Below are positions 17,951 through 26,640 of a stretch of 64,000 bases of DNA, one piece after another. The DNA comes from Mesorhizobium alhagi CCNWXJ12-2. GTDB taxonomy: Bacteria; Pseudomonadota; Alphaproteobacteria; Rhizobiales; Rhizobiaceae. The first letter of the stretch is position 1; each line of letters opens with the position of its first letter. Under the pieces are notes generated by a model. The model saw nothing but the letters and a program-made list of their open reading frames with translations, did not search any database and was not told the origin of the DNA. The DNA lies in assembly GCF_000236565.1 (NCBI RefSeq), contig NZ_AHAM01000144.1, positions 22,684 through 86,683 on the forward strand, written 5' to 3'. Position numbers and translations under genes: made by a program.

Positions 17951-19330
17951 ATGCTCGACCGCTCGAACGAACTTTCCGCCTGGGATCGCGATCACTTCTT
18001 CCATCCCTCGACCCATATGGGAACGCACGCGCGCGGGGAGTCGCCGACGCGGGTTATCGCGGGCGGCGAAGGCGTCTACATCACGGACACCAACGGCCGC
18101 ACGAGTCTCGACGCCTTTGCCGGACTCTACTGCGTCAATGTCGGCTACGGCCGCCAGAAGATCGCCGACGCGATCGCCGAACAGGCGAAGAACCTCGCCT
18201 ATTACCATGCCTATGTCGGCCACGGCACCGAAGCCTCGATCACGCTTTCCAAGATGATCATCGACCGCGCGCCGCAAGGCATGTCGAGGGTCTATTTCGG
18301 CCTGTCCGGCTCGGACGCCAACGAAACCAACATCAAGCTGATCTGGTACTACAACAACGTGCTCGGCCGGCCGGAGAAGAAGAAGATCATCTCGCGCTGG
18401 CGCGGCTATCACGGTTCGGGCGTGATGACCGGATCGCTGACCGGCCTCGACCTTTTCCACAACGCCTTCGACCTGCCGCGCGCGCCCATCCTGCACACCG
18501 AAGCGCCTTATTATTTCCGCCGCGCCGACCGCTCCATGAGCGAGGAGCAGTTTTCGCAGCATTGCGCGGACAAGCTCGAGGAGATGATCCTGGCTGAAGG
18601 ACCGGAGACCGTCGCCGCCTTCATCGGCGAGCCGATCCTGGGCACCGGCGGCATCGTGCCGCCGCCCGCCGGCTATTGGGAAAAGATCCAGGCGGTGCTG
18701 AAGAAGTACGACGTGCTGCTGGTCGCCGACGAGGTCGTCACCGGCTTCGGCCGGCTCGGCACCATGTTCGGCTCCGACCATTACGGCATGAAGCCGGACC
18801 TGATCACCATCGCCAAGGGTCTGACCTCGGCCTACGCGCCGCTGTCGGGCGTCATCGTAGGCGAGAAGATGTGGCAGGGGCTGGTGCAGGGATCGGACCA
18901 ACTCGGCTCGCTTGGCCATGGCTGGACCTATTCGGCGCATCCGATCTGCGTGGCGGCCGGCGTCGCCAATCTGGAACTGATCGACGAGATGGACCTGGTG
19001 AAGAACGCCGGCGAGACGGGGACGTACTTCCGCGCCGAGTTGCAGAAAGCCGTCGGCGGCCACAAGAATGTCGGCGAGGTCCGCGGCGACGGGCTGATGG
19101 CGGCGGTGGAATTCGTCGCCGACCGCGACGACCGCGTTTTCTTCGATCCATCGCAGAAGATCGGCCCACAGGTGGCGGCGGCGCTCGCCGAGCGCGGTGT
19201 CATCGGCCGCGCCATGCCGCAGGGCGATATTCTCGGCTTCGCTCCGCCGCTGTGCCTCACGAAGGAAGAGGCGGATGTGGTGGTCGCCAAGACTGCGGAC
19301 GCGGTGAAGGCTGTGTTTGCGGGCGTCTAG
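17951..19330 (+). CDS. Class III aminotransferase, likely DoeD (diaminobutyrate transaminase) of ectoine catabolism
   Basis: A 459-residue fold-type I PLP enzyme of the omega/class III group. The visible motifs are FGLSGSDANETNIKL (phosphate-binding), WRGYHGSG, VADEVVTGFGRLG (Asp for the pyridine N) and the PLP Lys in ITIAKGLTSAYAPL. GGAG precedes the ATG at 17951. In ectoine-degrading proteobacteria the matching gene (atf/doeD) transaminates L-2,4-diaminobutyrate to aspartate semialdehyde, the substrate of the dehydrogenase encoded just upstream. Family members also act on beta-alanine, taurine or putrescine, so the substrate is inferred from context. Confidence 0.85.
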   Translation: MLDRSNELSAWDRDHFFHPSTHMGTHARGESPTRVIAGGEGVYITDTNGRTSLDAFAGLYCVNVGYGRQKIADAIAEQAKNLAYYHAYVGHGTEASITLSKMIIDRAPQGMSRVYFGLSGSDANETNIKLIWYYNNVLGRPEKKKIISRWRGYHGSGVMTGSLTGLDLFHNAFDLPRAPILHTEAPYYFRRADRSMSEEQFSQHCADKLEEMILAEGPETVAAFIGEPILGTGGIVPPPAGYWEKIQAVLKKYDVLLVADEVVTGFGRLGTMFGSDHYGMKPDLITIAKGLTSAYAPLSGVIVGEKMWQGLVQGSDQLGSLGHGWTYSAHPICVAAGVANLELIDEMDLVKNAGETGTYFRAELQKAVGGHKNVGEVRGDGLMAAVEFVADRDDRVFFDPSQKIGPQVAAALAERGVIGRAMPQGDILGFAPPLCLTKEEADVVVAKTADAVKAVFAGV

Positions 19331-19341
19331 TTCTGCCACGC

Positions 19342-19488
19342 CCCCTCTCCGTCTCGCTACGCTCGCCACCTCTCCCCCGCATAGCGGGGGCGAGGAACCG
19401 AACTCGCGACTGGCGCGTCGCTTCAGAACTCGGGTTCCTCGCCCCACGAAGTGGGGAGAGGTGTCGAGCGAAGCGAGACGGAGAGGGG
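19342..19488. repeat. Long palindromic repeat with 36-bp arms
   Basis: Arms at 19342-19377 and 19453-19488 agree at 34 of 36 positions. Inside them a second inverted pair (CGAGGAACC / GGTTCCTCG, near 19391 and 19433) is nested. The unit lies between the aminotransferase stop and the oxidoreductase start, and TTTTG follows its right arm. It may therefore stop transcription from the left. Confidence 0.75.
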
Positions 19489-19518
19489 TTTTGTTCTACA
19501 GACCAGAGTAAAAATATC

Positions 19519-20610
19519 ATGCCACTCAACCCCTCCCTCCCCTCCACAATGGCCGCCATTCTCCTCACCGGGCATGGCGGGCTCGACAAACTTCAATACC
19601 GCACTGACGTCCCCGTCCCCTCGCCCGCCCCCGGCGAGGTGCTGGTCGAGGTGACCGCATGCGGCATGAACAACACCGACGTCTGGGTGCGACAGGGCGC
19701 GTATGGCACGGAAGAGGACGCGGCGGCGGTTTCGACCTGGCGGCGGCAGGGCAACACGCTGACTTTTCCGCGCATCCAGGGCGCCGATACGGTCGGCCGC
19801 ATCGTCGCGGTCGGCGACGGCGTGCCGGAGAGCCGCATCGGCGAGCGGGTGATGGTCGATTTCTCGATCTACAACCGCGAGGACGATTCTCTCGCCGACA
19901 TCGACTATATGGGCCACGGCCGCGACGGCGGTTACGCCGAATACCAGGCGCTGCCGGCCGAGAACGCGCATATCGTGCGCGCCGATCTCTCCGATGTCGA
20001 GCTCGCCACCTTCTGCTGCGCCTATTTGACCGGCGAGCAGATGCTGGAGCGCGCCGGCCTGAAGGCCGGAGAGCGCGTGCTGGTGACCGGCGCTTCGGGC
20101 GGCGTCGGTTCCGGCATCGTCCAGCTTGCCCGCGCGCGCGGCGCGATCCCCTATGCGATCGTCGGCCCCGGCAAGGAACAGGCGGTGAAGGATATCGGAG
20201 CGGAAGCGGTCATCACGCGCGGTGTCCCCGATCTTCTCGCGGCGGTGAACGAGGCGACGGCTGGACAAGCCATCGACGTGGTCGCAGATCTGGTCGGCGG
20301 CGCGATGTTCAACGATCTGCTGCGCATCCTGCGTCCCGAGGGGCGCTCCACGACGGCCGGCGCGATCGCCGGGCCGGTGGTGCAGCTCGATTTGCGGACG
20401 ATGTACCTGAAGCAGCTGCAACTGCATGGGTCTTCGCAAGGCACTCGCGCGGACTTCCGCCGTATCGTCCGCTACATCGAGGAAGGCAAGATCAGGCCGC
20501 TGGTCGGCGGCGTCTATAGACTGTCGGAATTCCACCGCGCGCAGACGGATTTCATGGCCAAGGATTTTGTGGGCAAGCTTGTGGTGGTTCCCGATAGCAA
20601 GATGTCCTGA
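19519..20610 (+). CDS. Zinc-less alcohol dehydrogenase/quinone oxidoreductase family protein
   Basis: A 363-residue MDR-family oxidoreductase starting MPLNPSLPSTMAAILLTGHGG. The GroES-like N-terminal domain (GEVLVEVTACGMNNTDVWVRQG) is followed by a Rossmann domain with RVLVTGASGGVGSGIVQLARARGA and VVADLVGGAMFNDLL. It lacks the cluster of four structural-zinc Cys, pointing to the quinone oxidoreductase/crotonyl-CoA reductase-like branch. The ribosome-binding site is weak. It lies after the ectoine genes beyond a strong palindrome and is convergent with gntK (3 nt apart). A role in ectoine metabolism is not indicated. Confidence 0.82.
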   Translation: MPLNPSLPSTMAAILLTGHGGLDKLQYRTDVPVPSPAPGEVLVEVTACGMNNTDVWVRQGAYGTEEDAAAVSTWRRQGNTLTFPRIQGADTVGRIVAVGDGVPESRIGERVMVDFSIYNREDDSLADIDYMGHGRDGGYAEYQALPAENAHIVRADLSDVELATFCCAYLTGEQMLERAGLKAGERVLVTGASGGVGSGIVQLARARGAIPYAIVGPGKEQAVKDIGAEAVITRGVPDLLAAVNEATAGQAIDVVADLVGGAMFNDLLRILRPEGRSTTAGAIAGPVVQLDLRTMYLKQLQLHGSSQGTRADFRRIVRYIEEGKIRPLVGGVYRLSEFHRAQTDFMAKDFVGKLVVVPDSKMS

Positions 20611-20613
20611 CCG

Positions 20614-21168
20614 TCAGGCGGTTTTCGCGCGGATAAGGAATTCGGCGGCTGCCGCGACGAGTTCCGCCACGGGACGAGTGCCGTCGAGGTTCAGTGCGGC
20701 CTCGTCCCCTGCCGGCGGTTCGAGTGTGGCGAATTGGCTGTCGACCAGCGTGGCCGGCATGAAATGGCCCTTGCGGCGGCCGACGCGCTGCCTCGCCGTT
20801 TCCCGGTCGATCGCAAGATGGATGAAGACGAGGCCCGGGCAAATCCGCCGCAGGCGGTCGCGATAGGCCCGCTTCAGCGCCGAGCAGGCGGCGACGCCGC
20901 CGCTTCCGGCGCGCGCGGCTTCGCTCAATTGCGCGCCGACCGCGTCGAGCCAGCCCGCGCGATGCGCGTCGGTCAGCGGCTGGCCGCCGGCCATGCGCGC
21001 GACGTTTTCCGGTGGATGCAGCCCGTCGCCTTCGATGAAGCGGCAGCCCAGCGCTTCCGCGAGGCCAGAGCCGACCACCGACTTGCCGCAGCCGGCGACG
21101 CCCATCACCACGACGACCGGCACAAGGCCGGCCGAGCCCGCCTGGTCGGGTTCCGGCTTCATTTCCAT
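20614..21168 (-). CDS. gntK: Gluconokinase GntK
   Basis: A 184-residue P-loop sugar kinase. The Walker A sequence VVMGVAGCGKSVVGSGLAE is followed by the gluconokinase motif EGDGLHPPENVARMAGGQPLTDAHRAGWL and by CSALKRAYRDRLR and GHFMPATLVDSQFATLE, all diagnostic of GntK. It phosphorylates D-gluconate to 6-phosphogluconate. AGGTGAG precedes ATG 21168; the frame to 21618 is antisense noise over the permease. As the last gene of a sugar ABC operon controlled by a LacI protein, it suggests that gluconate or a related sugar acid is imported, although ABC import of gluconate is less usual than GntP/GntT transport. Confidence 0.92.
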   Translation of the reverse strand: MEMKPEPDQAGSAGLVPVVVVMGVAGCGKSVVGSGLAEALGCRFIEGDGLHPPENVARMAGGQPLTDAHRAGWLDAVGAQLSEAARAGSGGVAACSALKRAYRDRLRRICPGLVFIHLAIDRETARQRVGRRKGHFMPATLVDSQFATLEPPAGDEAALNLDGTRPVAELVAAAAEFLIRAKTA

Positions 21169-21176
21169 AGTTGAAC

Positions 21177-22163
21177 TCACCTGCTGGCCGGCGCGCGCCC
21201 GTAGAGCAGCAGCATGCCGATGATGACGACACCGTAGATCACCTGGCGTCCCGCTTCGGGCATCTGCATAACCGACAGGATCGACTGCAGCAAGGTGATG
21301 AGGATGACGCCGGCGACCGTGCCGAGGTAGGAGCCGCGGCCGCCCAGGATCGAGGTGCCGCCGAGCACGACGGCGGCGATGGCCGGCAGCAGGTAGGCGT
21401 CGCCCATGGCCTGCGCCGCCTTGGATGCGTATCCGGCAAGCAACACGCCGCCGAAGGCCGAGAGCCCGCCGGAGACGGCGAAGGCGATCATGACGATGCG
21501 CCGCGTGTCGACGCCGGAGAGATAAGCGGCGCGCTCGCGGTTGCCGATGGCGTAGACGGCGCGGCCGAATGTCGTGCGGGTCAGGACGAACACCATGGCC
21601 GCGCCGACGATGGCCCATACCACGACGGCGTTGGGCACGCCGGGCAAAAGGAAGCCGGTGGCGAGCCAGCGCATGGCCGCCGAGGCGGAATCCTGGGGCG
21701 AGAAGCCGCCCGTATGCACAACCATCAGCCCTTGCGCGACGGCGTTGGTGGCGAGCGTGATGATCATGGAGGGGATGCGCAGATAGGCGACGCCGATGCC
21801 GTTGACCAAGCCGATCAGGACGCCGCAGGCGATGCCGAACGGGATGGCCAGCACCATGCCGGCCGTGCCGTGCGCGGCCGCAGCGCAGGCCATCATCGCC
21901 CCGACCGCGACCACCCAGGGGACGGAAAGGTCGATCTGGCCGAGCAGGATGACGAGCATCATGCCCGATGCGATGACGCCGAGGAAGGAGGCCACCTTGA
22001 GCTGCTGCAGCAGATATTCCGGCGACAGGAAACTCGTCGAATAGAGGCTGCCGAAAATCAGCAGCAGGATGATGCAGGCAAAGGCGGTGGCGACCGCCGG
22101 GTCGGCGCGGCGCAGGAAGCCGGGCATATGGCTGGCGATGCGGGGTGTCGTCGTGTCGCTCAC
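21177..22163 (-). CDS. Ribose-type sugar ABC transporter permease (second permease)
   Basis: A 328-residue RbsC/BPD_transp_2 permease starting with GTG (VSDTTTPRIASHMPG). The GTG at 22163 overlaps the upstream permease stop as GTGA and has a GGGGTGG site, which rules out the longer frame. It shows about eight to ten hydrophobic helices and the family signatures ILLGQIDLSV, RIPSMIITLATN and VLGGTSILGGRGS. With the neighbouring permease it should form a heterodimer, as in the YtfT/YjfF galactofuranose system. It is followed by gntK after 8 nt. Confidence 0.9.
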   Translation of the reverse strand: MSDTTTPRIASHMPGFLRRADPAVATAFACIILLLIFGSLYSTSFLSPEYLLQQLKVASFLGVIASGMMLVILLGQIDLSVPWVVAVGAMMACAAAAHGTAGMVLAIPFGIACGVLIGLVNGIGVAYLRIPSMIITLATNAVAQGLMVVHTGGFSPQDSASAAMRWLATGFLLPGVPNAVVVWAIVGAAMVFVLTRTTFGRAVYAIGNRERAAYLSGVDTRRIVMIAFAVSGGLSAFGGVLLAGYASKAAQAMGDAYLLPAIAAVVLGGTSILGGRGSYLGTVAGVILITLLQSILSVMQMPEAGRQVIYGVVIIGMLLLYGRAPASR

Positions 22164-23140
22164 CCGAACCACCCCAGCCGGTTCTTGCCCCGGAACAGCG
22201 CGAATGCGCCCATGCTGACCGCCACGAGCAGCACCCCGCCCTGGAACAGCGGCTGCCACAGCGGATCGAAATCGAAGACGAACAGCAGATCGCCGATGGT
22301 GCGGAAGGCGAACGCCCCGAAGATCGCGCCGATGGCGCTGCCCTTGCCGCCGAACAGGGCTACGCCGCCGAGCACGACGGCGGCGATGGAAAACAGCGTA
22401 TAGGCATTGCCGCTCGCAAGCGCCGCCTCGCCCGTATAGGTGAAGAAGGTCAGGAACAGGCCGCCGATCGAGGCGAGCAGGCCGCCAAGCGTGTAGGCGA
22501 TGAATTTGGCGCGCCGGATCGGCACGCCCGACATATACGCTGCGACGTCGGAGGAGCCGGCGGCATAGGCGGCGCGGCCGGTCACGGAGCGCCTGAACGG
22601 GATCCAGACAACCAGAACCACGGCGACCAGTGTGACCAGGCTCGCCGGCACCACGCCGAAAAGGCGGCCGGTCAGCGCGTCGGCCAGATCCTCATTGACG
22701 GAACCGCCGGGAAACGGCCGCAGCATCAGCGCGATGCCGAAATAGACGGCGCCGGTGGCGATAGTGGTGACGATCGGCTGAAGCCTGCCGTAGATGACGA
22801 TGGCGCCGTTGATGGCGCCGCAGAGTAGGCCGACGAGAAGCACCGCCGCGACGCCGAGAGCGGTTTCCATCGGCGTTCCGACGACCAGCCAAGAGGCCAG
22901 GCAGTTCGTCAGGATGAAGATCATCCCGACGGAAAGATCGATGCCTGCGGTGATGACCACCAGCGTCTGCGCCATCGCCACGAAGGCGAGCAGCACGCCC
23001 TTGTTGGAGGCGGTCTGGACCACATTGGCGGTCAGCCCGGCGGGATGGTTCGCGGTGTAGAGGATGAACATCGCGACGAAGATGCCGAACGCGAGCAGCG
23101 TGCCGCGCTGTTCCGCCGCCCAGTAGCGCCAATCCTTCAT
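22160..23140 (-). CDS. Ribose-type sugar ABC transporter permease (first permease)
   Basis: A 326-residue RbsC-like permease starting MKDWRYWAAEQRGTLL, with GGAG upstream. The signatures are VITAGIDLSVGMIF, LQPIVTTIATGAVYFG and VVLGGVALFGGKGSA. It is the first gene after the brnTA insertion, with 637 nt between it and the ATPase gene on the same strand. It overlaps the second permease by 4 nt. Substrate specificity is not readable; the gluconokinase context suggests a sugar acid. Confidence 0.9.
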   Translation of the reverse strand: MKDWRYWAAEQRGTLLAFGIFVAMFILYTANHPAGLTANVVQTASNKGVLLAFVAMAQTLVVITAGIDLSVGMIFILTNCLASWLVVGTPMETALGVAAVLLVGLLCGAINGAIVIYGRLQPIVTTIATGAVYFGIALMLRPFPGGSVNEDLADALTGRLFGVVPASLVTLVAVVLVVWIPFRRSVTGRAAYAAGSSDVAAYMSGVPIRRAKFIAYTLGGLLASIGGLFLTFFTYTGEAALASGNAYTLFSIAAVVLGGVALFGGKGSAIGAIFGAFAFRTIGDLLFVFDFDPLWQPLFQGGVLLVAVSMGAFALFRGKNRLGWFG

Positions 23141-23220
23141 GCCGCCGTCTCCGCACAATGAAGCCGACCAGTCCTAAAAAAACTCTCGTAATTGGGATTT
23201 AATGGGGGTACAATAATTTT

Positions 23221-23526
23221 GTGGATAAGCCGCGTCGGTTCACTTTCGATCCGTTGAAGAACCGTCGCAACGTAGCGGAGCGCGGCATCGACTTTGTGCA
23301 GGCCAAGGGATTTGATTTTTCCACTGCGATCGTAGCGACGGACGACCGCAAGGACTACGGCGAAGTGCGCGAAGTTGCGGCCGGCTTTGTCGGGCAGCGC
23401 CTGCACATCATTGTCTTCACGATGAGAGGCGGTGTTTGCCACATCATCTCGCTTCGCAAAGCCAACAAACGAGAGATCAAAACCTATGTCCAAAAAACAA
23501 CCGGACTGGAAAGAGGCGGCGCGTAA
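23221..23526 (+). CDS. brnT: BrnT-family toxin
   Basis: A 101-residue BrnT-type RelE-fold ribonuclease starting with GTG (MDKPRRFTFDPLKNRRNVAERGIDF). The family pattern is clear: F-DP-K...N..KHGI-like start, then RLHIIVFTMRGGVCHIISLRKANKREIKTY, the conserved R-x-ISxRKA end. The encoding DNA and its upstream 60 bases are clearly more AT-rich than the flanking permease and ATPase genes. It lies on the strand opposite the sugar ABC operon it interrupts. BrnA overlaps its 3' end by 41 nt. Confidence 0.88.
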   Translation: MDKPRRFTFDPLKNRRNVAERGIDFVQAKGFDFSTAIVATDDRKDYGEVREVAAGFVGQRLHIIVFTMRGGVCHIISLRKANKREIKTYVQKTTGLERGGA

Positions 23527-23773
23527 GGCGCTCGCAAACCTCGACGAAATAAGCGATGCCGAAGACGCATCGATAAGCGCTGATGCGTTGGCCGATCCGG
23601 ACAACCCGCCGGCGGACGATCTCCTGCGCAGAAGAGGACGCCCTGTGAGCCCTAACCGCAAGCGCGCGATCAAGCTACGGATCGATCCGGATGTGATCGA
23701 CCGATTCCGGCAAAGCGGGCCTGGATGGCAGAGCCGGATGAACGACGTGTTGCGCAAGGCGGTCGGGCTATAA
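23486..23773 (+). CDS. brnA: BrnA-family antitoxin
   Basis: A 95-residue antitoxin starting MSKKQPDWKEAARKALANL. It has an acidic linker and a C-terminal ribbon-helix-helix: RAIKLRIDPDVIDRFRQSGPGWQSRMNDVLRKAVGL. The last part is the hallmark BrnA motif. ATG 23486 is inside the brnT frame, giving the usual toxin-first overlapping order. It stops 4 nt before the stop of the convergent ABC ATPase gene. BrnA should bind BrnT and repress the pair. Confidence 0.88.
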   Translation: MSKKQPDWKEAARKALANLDEISDAEDASISADALADPDNPPADDLLRRRGRPVSPNRKRAIKLRIDPDVIDRFRQSGPGWQSRMNDVLRKAVGL

Positions 23774-23777
23774 TTAC

Positions 23778-25322
23778 TCATGCGCCCGCTCCCGCAGCCA
23801 TGCCGACTTCTCCGCCCTTGATGTTGAGCGCGCTGGCGATCAGCGCCCGTTCGGTGATCTCCTCTCCGGCCAGTTCGCGCTTGATGGCTCCGTCATAGAG
23901 CACCAGCACGCGGTCGCAGCAGCCGATCAGTTCGTCATAGTCAGTGGAATAGAAGATGATCGCGGCGCCGGCATCGGCGAGCTGGCGCAGCAACTGGTAA
24001 AGTTCCTGCTTGGTGCCGACATCGATGCCGCGCGTCGGGTCGTTGAGCAGGATGATGCGCGGCTTGCGCATCAGCCATTTGGCGATCACCACCTTCTGCT
24101 GGTTGCCGCCCGAAAGCGCGCCGACGGGAATGTCGACGCCCGCCGTGCGGATGGCGAGCAGGCGGACCATCTCGTCGATCAGCCGTTGCTCGGCGGCGCG
24201 GTCGATCACGCCGCCGCTGGAGATGCGGTCGAGAGCGGCGAAGGAAAGGTTCTCGCGCACGGTCATCGGCAGCATCAGGCCTTCGGTCTTGCGGTCCTCC
24301 GGGATCAGCGCCATGCCGATGCCTTCGGCGCGGGCCGCTGCTGGACTGGCGATCGAGGCGGGCCGGCCGTCGACCAGTACCTCGCCCGAAACGCCGCGCA
24401 ACACGCCGAACAGGGCCAAAAGCAGTTCGCGCTGCCCCTGCCCGTCCAGCCCGCCGAGGCCGATCACCTCGCCCGCCCGGACCGACAGCGATATGTTGCG
24501 CAGCCGGCCGTTCCAGCCGAGATTGCGGCATTCCAGCACCGGCGGAAGATCACTGGCGACAGCCGGCGGCTTGGGCGGAAAGATGTGGCTGTATTCGCGG
24601 CCGATCATCAGTTCGACGACTTCATTGTCGGACTTGCTGCCGGCCTTGTAGGTCGCGACGTTGCGGCCGTTGCGGAACACCGTGCACTCGTCGGCGAGTT
24701 CGGCGATCTCGTGCATGCGGTGCGAGATGTAGAGAAGGGCGAGACCTTCCGAGCGCAACCGCTTCAGCACGGCGAACACTTTCGAGACGTCCGCAGCCGT
24801 CAGCGCCGAGGTCGCTTCATCGAGGATCAGGATGCGCGGCTTGCGCGCCAGGGCCTTGGCGATTTCCACCATCTGCCGGCGCGAGAGCGGCAGGTCCTTG
24901 ACCAGCGCCAGGGGATGGATGTCGGCCGCCCCCGCGCGCGCCAGCGCCTCCTCGGCGATCCTGCGCTGCGCCTTGCGGTCGATCATGCCGAACTTCTTCG
25001 GCGGATCGGAGATGACGATGTTGTCGGCGACGCTGAGATCGGGGATCAGCGACAGTTCCTGGAAGATGCAGACGATGCCGGCCTTGTTGGCTTCGGCCGG
25101 CGAGGCGAAGGAGACCTCGTGGCCGGCCATCGTCATGCGGCCCTCGTCCGGTGCGACGACGCCGGCCATGACCTTTATGAGCGTCGACTTGCCGGCGCCG
25201 TTCTCGCCCAGGATGGCGTGGATGCGGCCGGCATGGACCCGAATCTCCGCCTGCTCCAGCGCTCGAACGCCGCCATAGCGTTTCGAGACGCCTTCCATCT
25301 GGAAGAGGGATTCACCGCTCAT
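23778..25322 (-). CDS. Sugar ABC transporter ATP-binding protein (duplicated ATPase, RbsA/MglA type)
   Basis: A 514-residue tandem ABC ATPase. The first half has Walker A LGENGAGKSTLIKV, a degenerate signature (LPLSRRQMVEIAKAL) and Walker B ILILDEATSAL. The second half has a degenerate nucleotide site (GLGGLDGQGQREL), signature GALSGGNQQKVVIAKWL and ILLNDPTRGIDVGTKQE. This asymmetry is normal for carbohydrate uptake transporter 2 ATPases. It follows the binding-protein gene, separated by a long palindromic repeat. Its partner permease genes are displaced downstream by brnTA. Confidence 0.93.
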   Translation of the reverse strand: MSGESLFQMEGVSKRYGGVRALEQAEIRVHAGRIHAILGENGAGKSTLIKVMAGVVAPDEGRMTMAGHEVSFASPAEANKAGIVCIFQELSLIPDLSVADNIVISDPPKKFGMIDRKAQRRIAEEALARAGAADIHPLALVKDLPLSRRQMVEIAKALARKPRILILDEATSALTAADVSKVFAVLKRLRSEGLALLYISHRMHEIAELADECTVFRNGRNVATYKAGSKSDNEVVELMIGREYSHIFPPKPPAVASDLPPVLECRNLGWNGRLRNISLSVRAGEVIGLGGLDGQGQRELLLALFGVLRGVSGEVLVDGRPASIASPAAARAEGIGMALIPEDRKTEGLMLPMTVRENLSFAALDRISSGGVIDRAAEQRLIDEMVRLLAIRTAGVDIPVGALSGGNQQKVVIAKWLMRKPRIILLNDPTRGIDVGTKQELYQLLRQLADAGAAIIFYSTDYDELIGCCDRVLVLYDGAIKRELAGEEITERALIASALNIKGGEVGMAAGAGA

Positions 25323-25361
25323 AACGCCTGGCTCCGGTCTTGTGAGTGCGGCGCGCGACCT

Positions 25362-25502
25362 TGCCTTCTCCCCTTGTGGGAGAAGGTGGATCGGCGCGTA
25401 GCGCCGAGACGGATGAGGGGTGTTGGACGGATCGCCACGCTGGAATACCCCTCATCCGACCTCGCTCCGCTCGGCCACCTTCTCCCACAAGGGGAGAAGG
25501 CA
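25362..25502. repeat. Long perfect palindromic repeat (28-bp arms) in sugar operon
   Basis: Arms 25362-25389 and 25475-25502 are perfect inverted copies of 28 bases, each itself containing a CCTTCTCC / GGAGAAGG hairpin. Between them lies GATGAGGGGTGTTGGACGG, also found in the repeat at 54594-54710. It fills the gap between the binding-protein and ATPase genes and may act as an attenuator or mRNA stabiliser there. Confidence 0.8.
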
Positions 25503-25515
25503 GGACGGCGTCAGA

Positions 25516-26640
25516 TTACTGGTTCGCTTCCGTCTGGCCCATGATCTCCTGCGCGGTGAAGTTGATGCCGCAGGTCGGGAAGGAATTGCCGACGAAGAAA
25601 TTGTCGGACTGGTCGGGGAAGTAGTCCTCGTTCTCCTTGAAATTCGGATCCTCGACGATCGCCAGCGGCAGCTTGACCGACTGGGGAACGACATTGCCCT
25701 CAAGAGCCGCGATGGCGGTCTTGATGGCGACGGCTACCTGAGCCGGTCCGGTGCCGGCCGAGGAGCACTTCAGGCCGTCGGCCGAGAATTTGGCGCAGAA
25801 TTTACGGAAGCCGTTCTCGGTCTCAGCGCCGATCGGCACCCAGGGGTGCTTGGCGTCGATCATCGCCTGCACCACGCCGGTGTCGCCGCCCTGCGCGGTG
25901 ATGCCGTCGAAGGTCTTGTGCACGGCGATGGCGTCGGCGGTCGCCTTCTGGGCGGTCGGGTCGTCCCACTTGCCGAGAACCTCGACCACTTCCCATTTCT
26001 TGCCGGACGCTGCGAACGTCTCGTGGATGCCGTTGTGGCGGTCGGTGTCGACCGACGTGCCGGCGACGCCGCGCACTTCGAGCACCTTGCCGCCTTCCGG
26101 CAGGTGCTTGATCAGCCAGTCCGCCCACAGCACGCCGAGACCCTTCTGGTCGACATTGACGTTGATGGCGTCCTCGGTGTCGAGAATGTTGTCGAAGGCG
26201 ACCAGGATGACGCCGGCTTCCTTTGCGCGCTTGATGACGGGCGCGAAGGCTGTCGGGTTCTGGGCATTGACGACGATCGCGTCATAGCCTGAGTCGATGA
26301 AGTTGTTGATCGCCGAGATCTGCGCCGGAACGTCCTCGCCGGTAGAGACGACCTTGAACTCCTTGAGCTTGGCCGCGACTTCCGGCTGCGCGGCGTAGGC
26401 CTTGGCGGTCTGGATCATCTGGATGCGCCAAGTGTTGGCGATGTAGCCGTTGGCGAGCGCGATCCGGAACGGACCTTCCTTCTTCGGGTATTTCAGAAAT
26501 TTGGTGTCGGCGGACCACGGCGCAAAGCATTCCGGCTCGGCGGACGGGCCGCTTACGACTTCCGGCTCGGCCATGGCCGTCGTGTTCAACATGACGAGTG
26601 CGGTGGCGGCAACGATGCCGCCAAGAACGGTTCTGATCAT
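25516..26640 (-). CDS. Sugar ABC transporter substrate-binding protein
   Basis: A 374-residue periplasmic binding protein of the ribose/galactose family (Peripla_BP_4). A clear signal peptide (MIRTVLGGIVAATALVMLNTTAMA) is followed by FRIALANGYIANTWRIQMIQTAKAYA, GYDAIVVNAQNPTAF and ITAQGGDTGVVQAM. GGGAGG stands 8 nt before ATG 26640, which settles the start. Three Cys in the mature protein (ECFAPW, FCAKF...KCSS, TCGINF) are more than usual. It is the first gene of the operon, preceded by the LacI-type operator at 26821. Confidence 0.93.
   Translation of the reverse strand: MIRTVLGGIVAATALVMLNTTAMAEPEVVSGPSAEPECFAPWSADTKFLKYPKKEGPFRIALANGYIANTWRIQMIQTAKAYAAQPEVAAKLKEFKVVSTGEDVPAQISAINNFIDSGYDAIVVNAQNPTAFAPVIKRAKEAGVILVAFDNILDTEDAINVNVDQKGLGVLWADWLIKHLPEGGKVLEVRGVAGTSVDTDRHNGIHETFAASGKKWEVVEVLGKWDDPTAQKATADAIAVHKTFDGITAQGGDTGVVQAMIDAKHPWVPIGAETENGFRKFCAKFSADGLKCSSAGTGPAQVAVAIKTAIAALEGNVVPQSVKLPLAIVEDPNFKENEDYFPDQSDNFFVGNSFPTCGINFTAQEIMGQTEANQ

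Noticed and set aside
18676..20610. Single open frame of 644 codons ending as the oxidoreductase
   Set aside because: The upstream third is an out-of-frame reading of the aminotransferase gene. The real gene begins at 19519, where homology to the oxidoreductase starts, after a palindromic repeat.
23137..23781. 214-codon minus-strand frame opposite brnTA
   Set aside because: It is antisense to two recognised genes and has low-complexity Ser/Arg composition with no domain.
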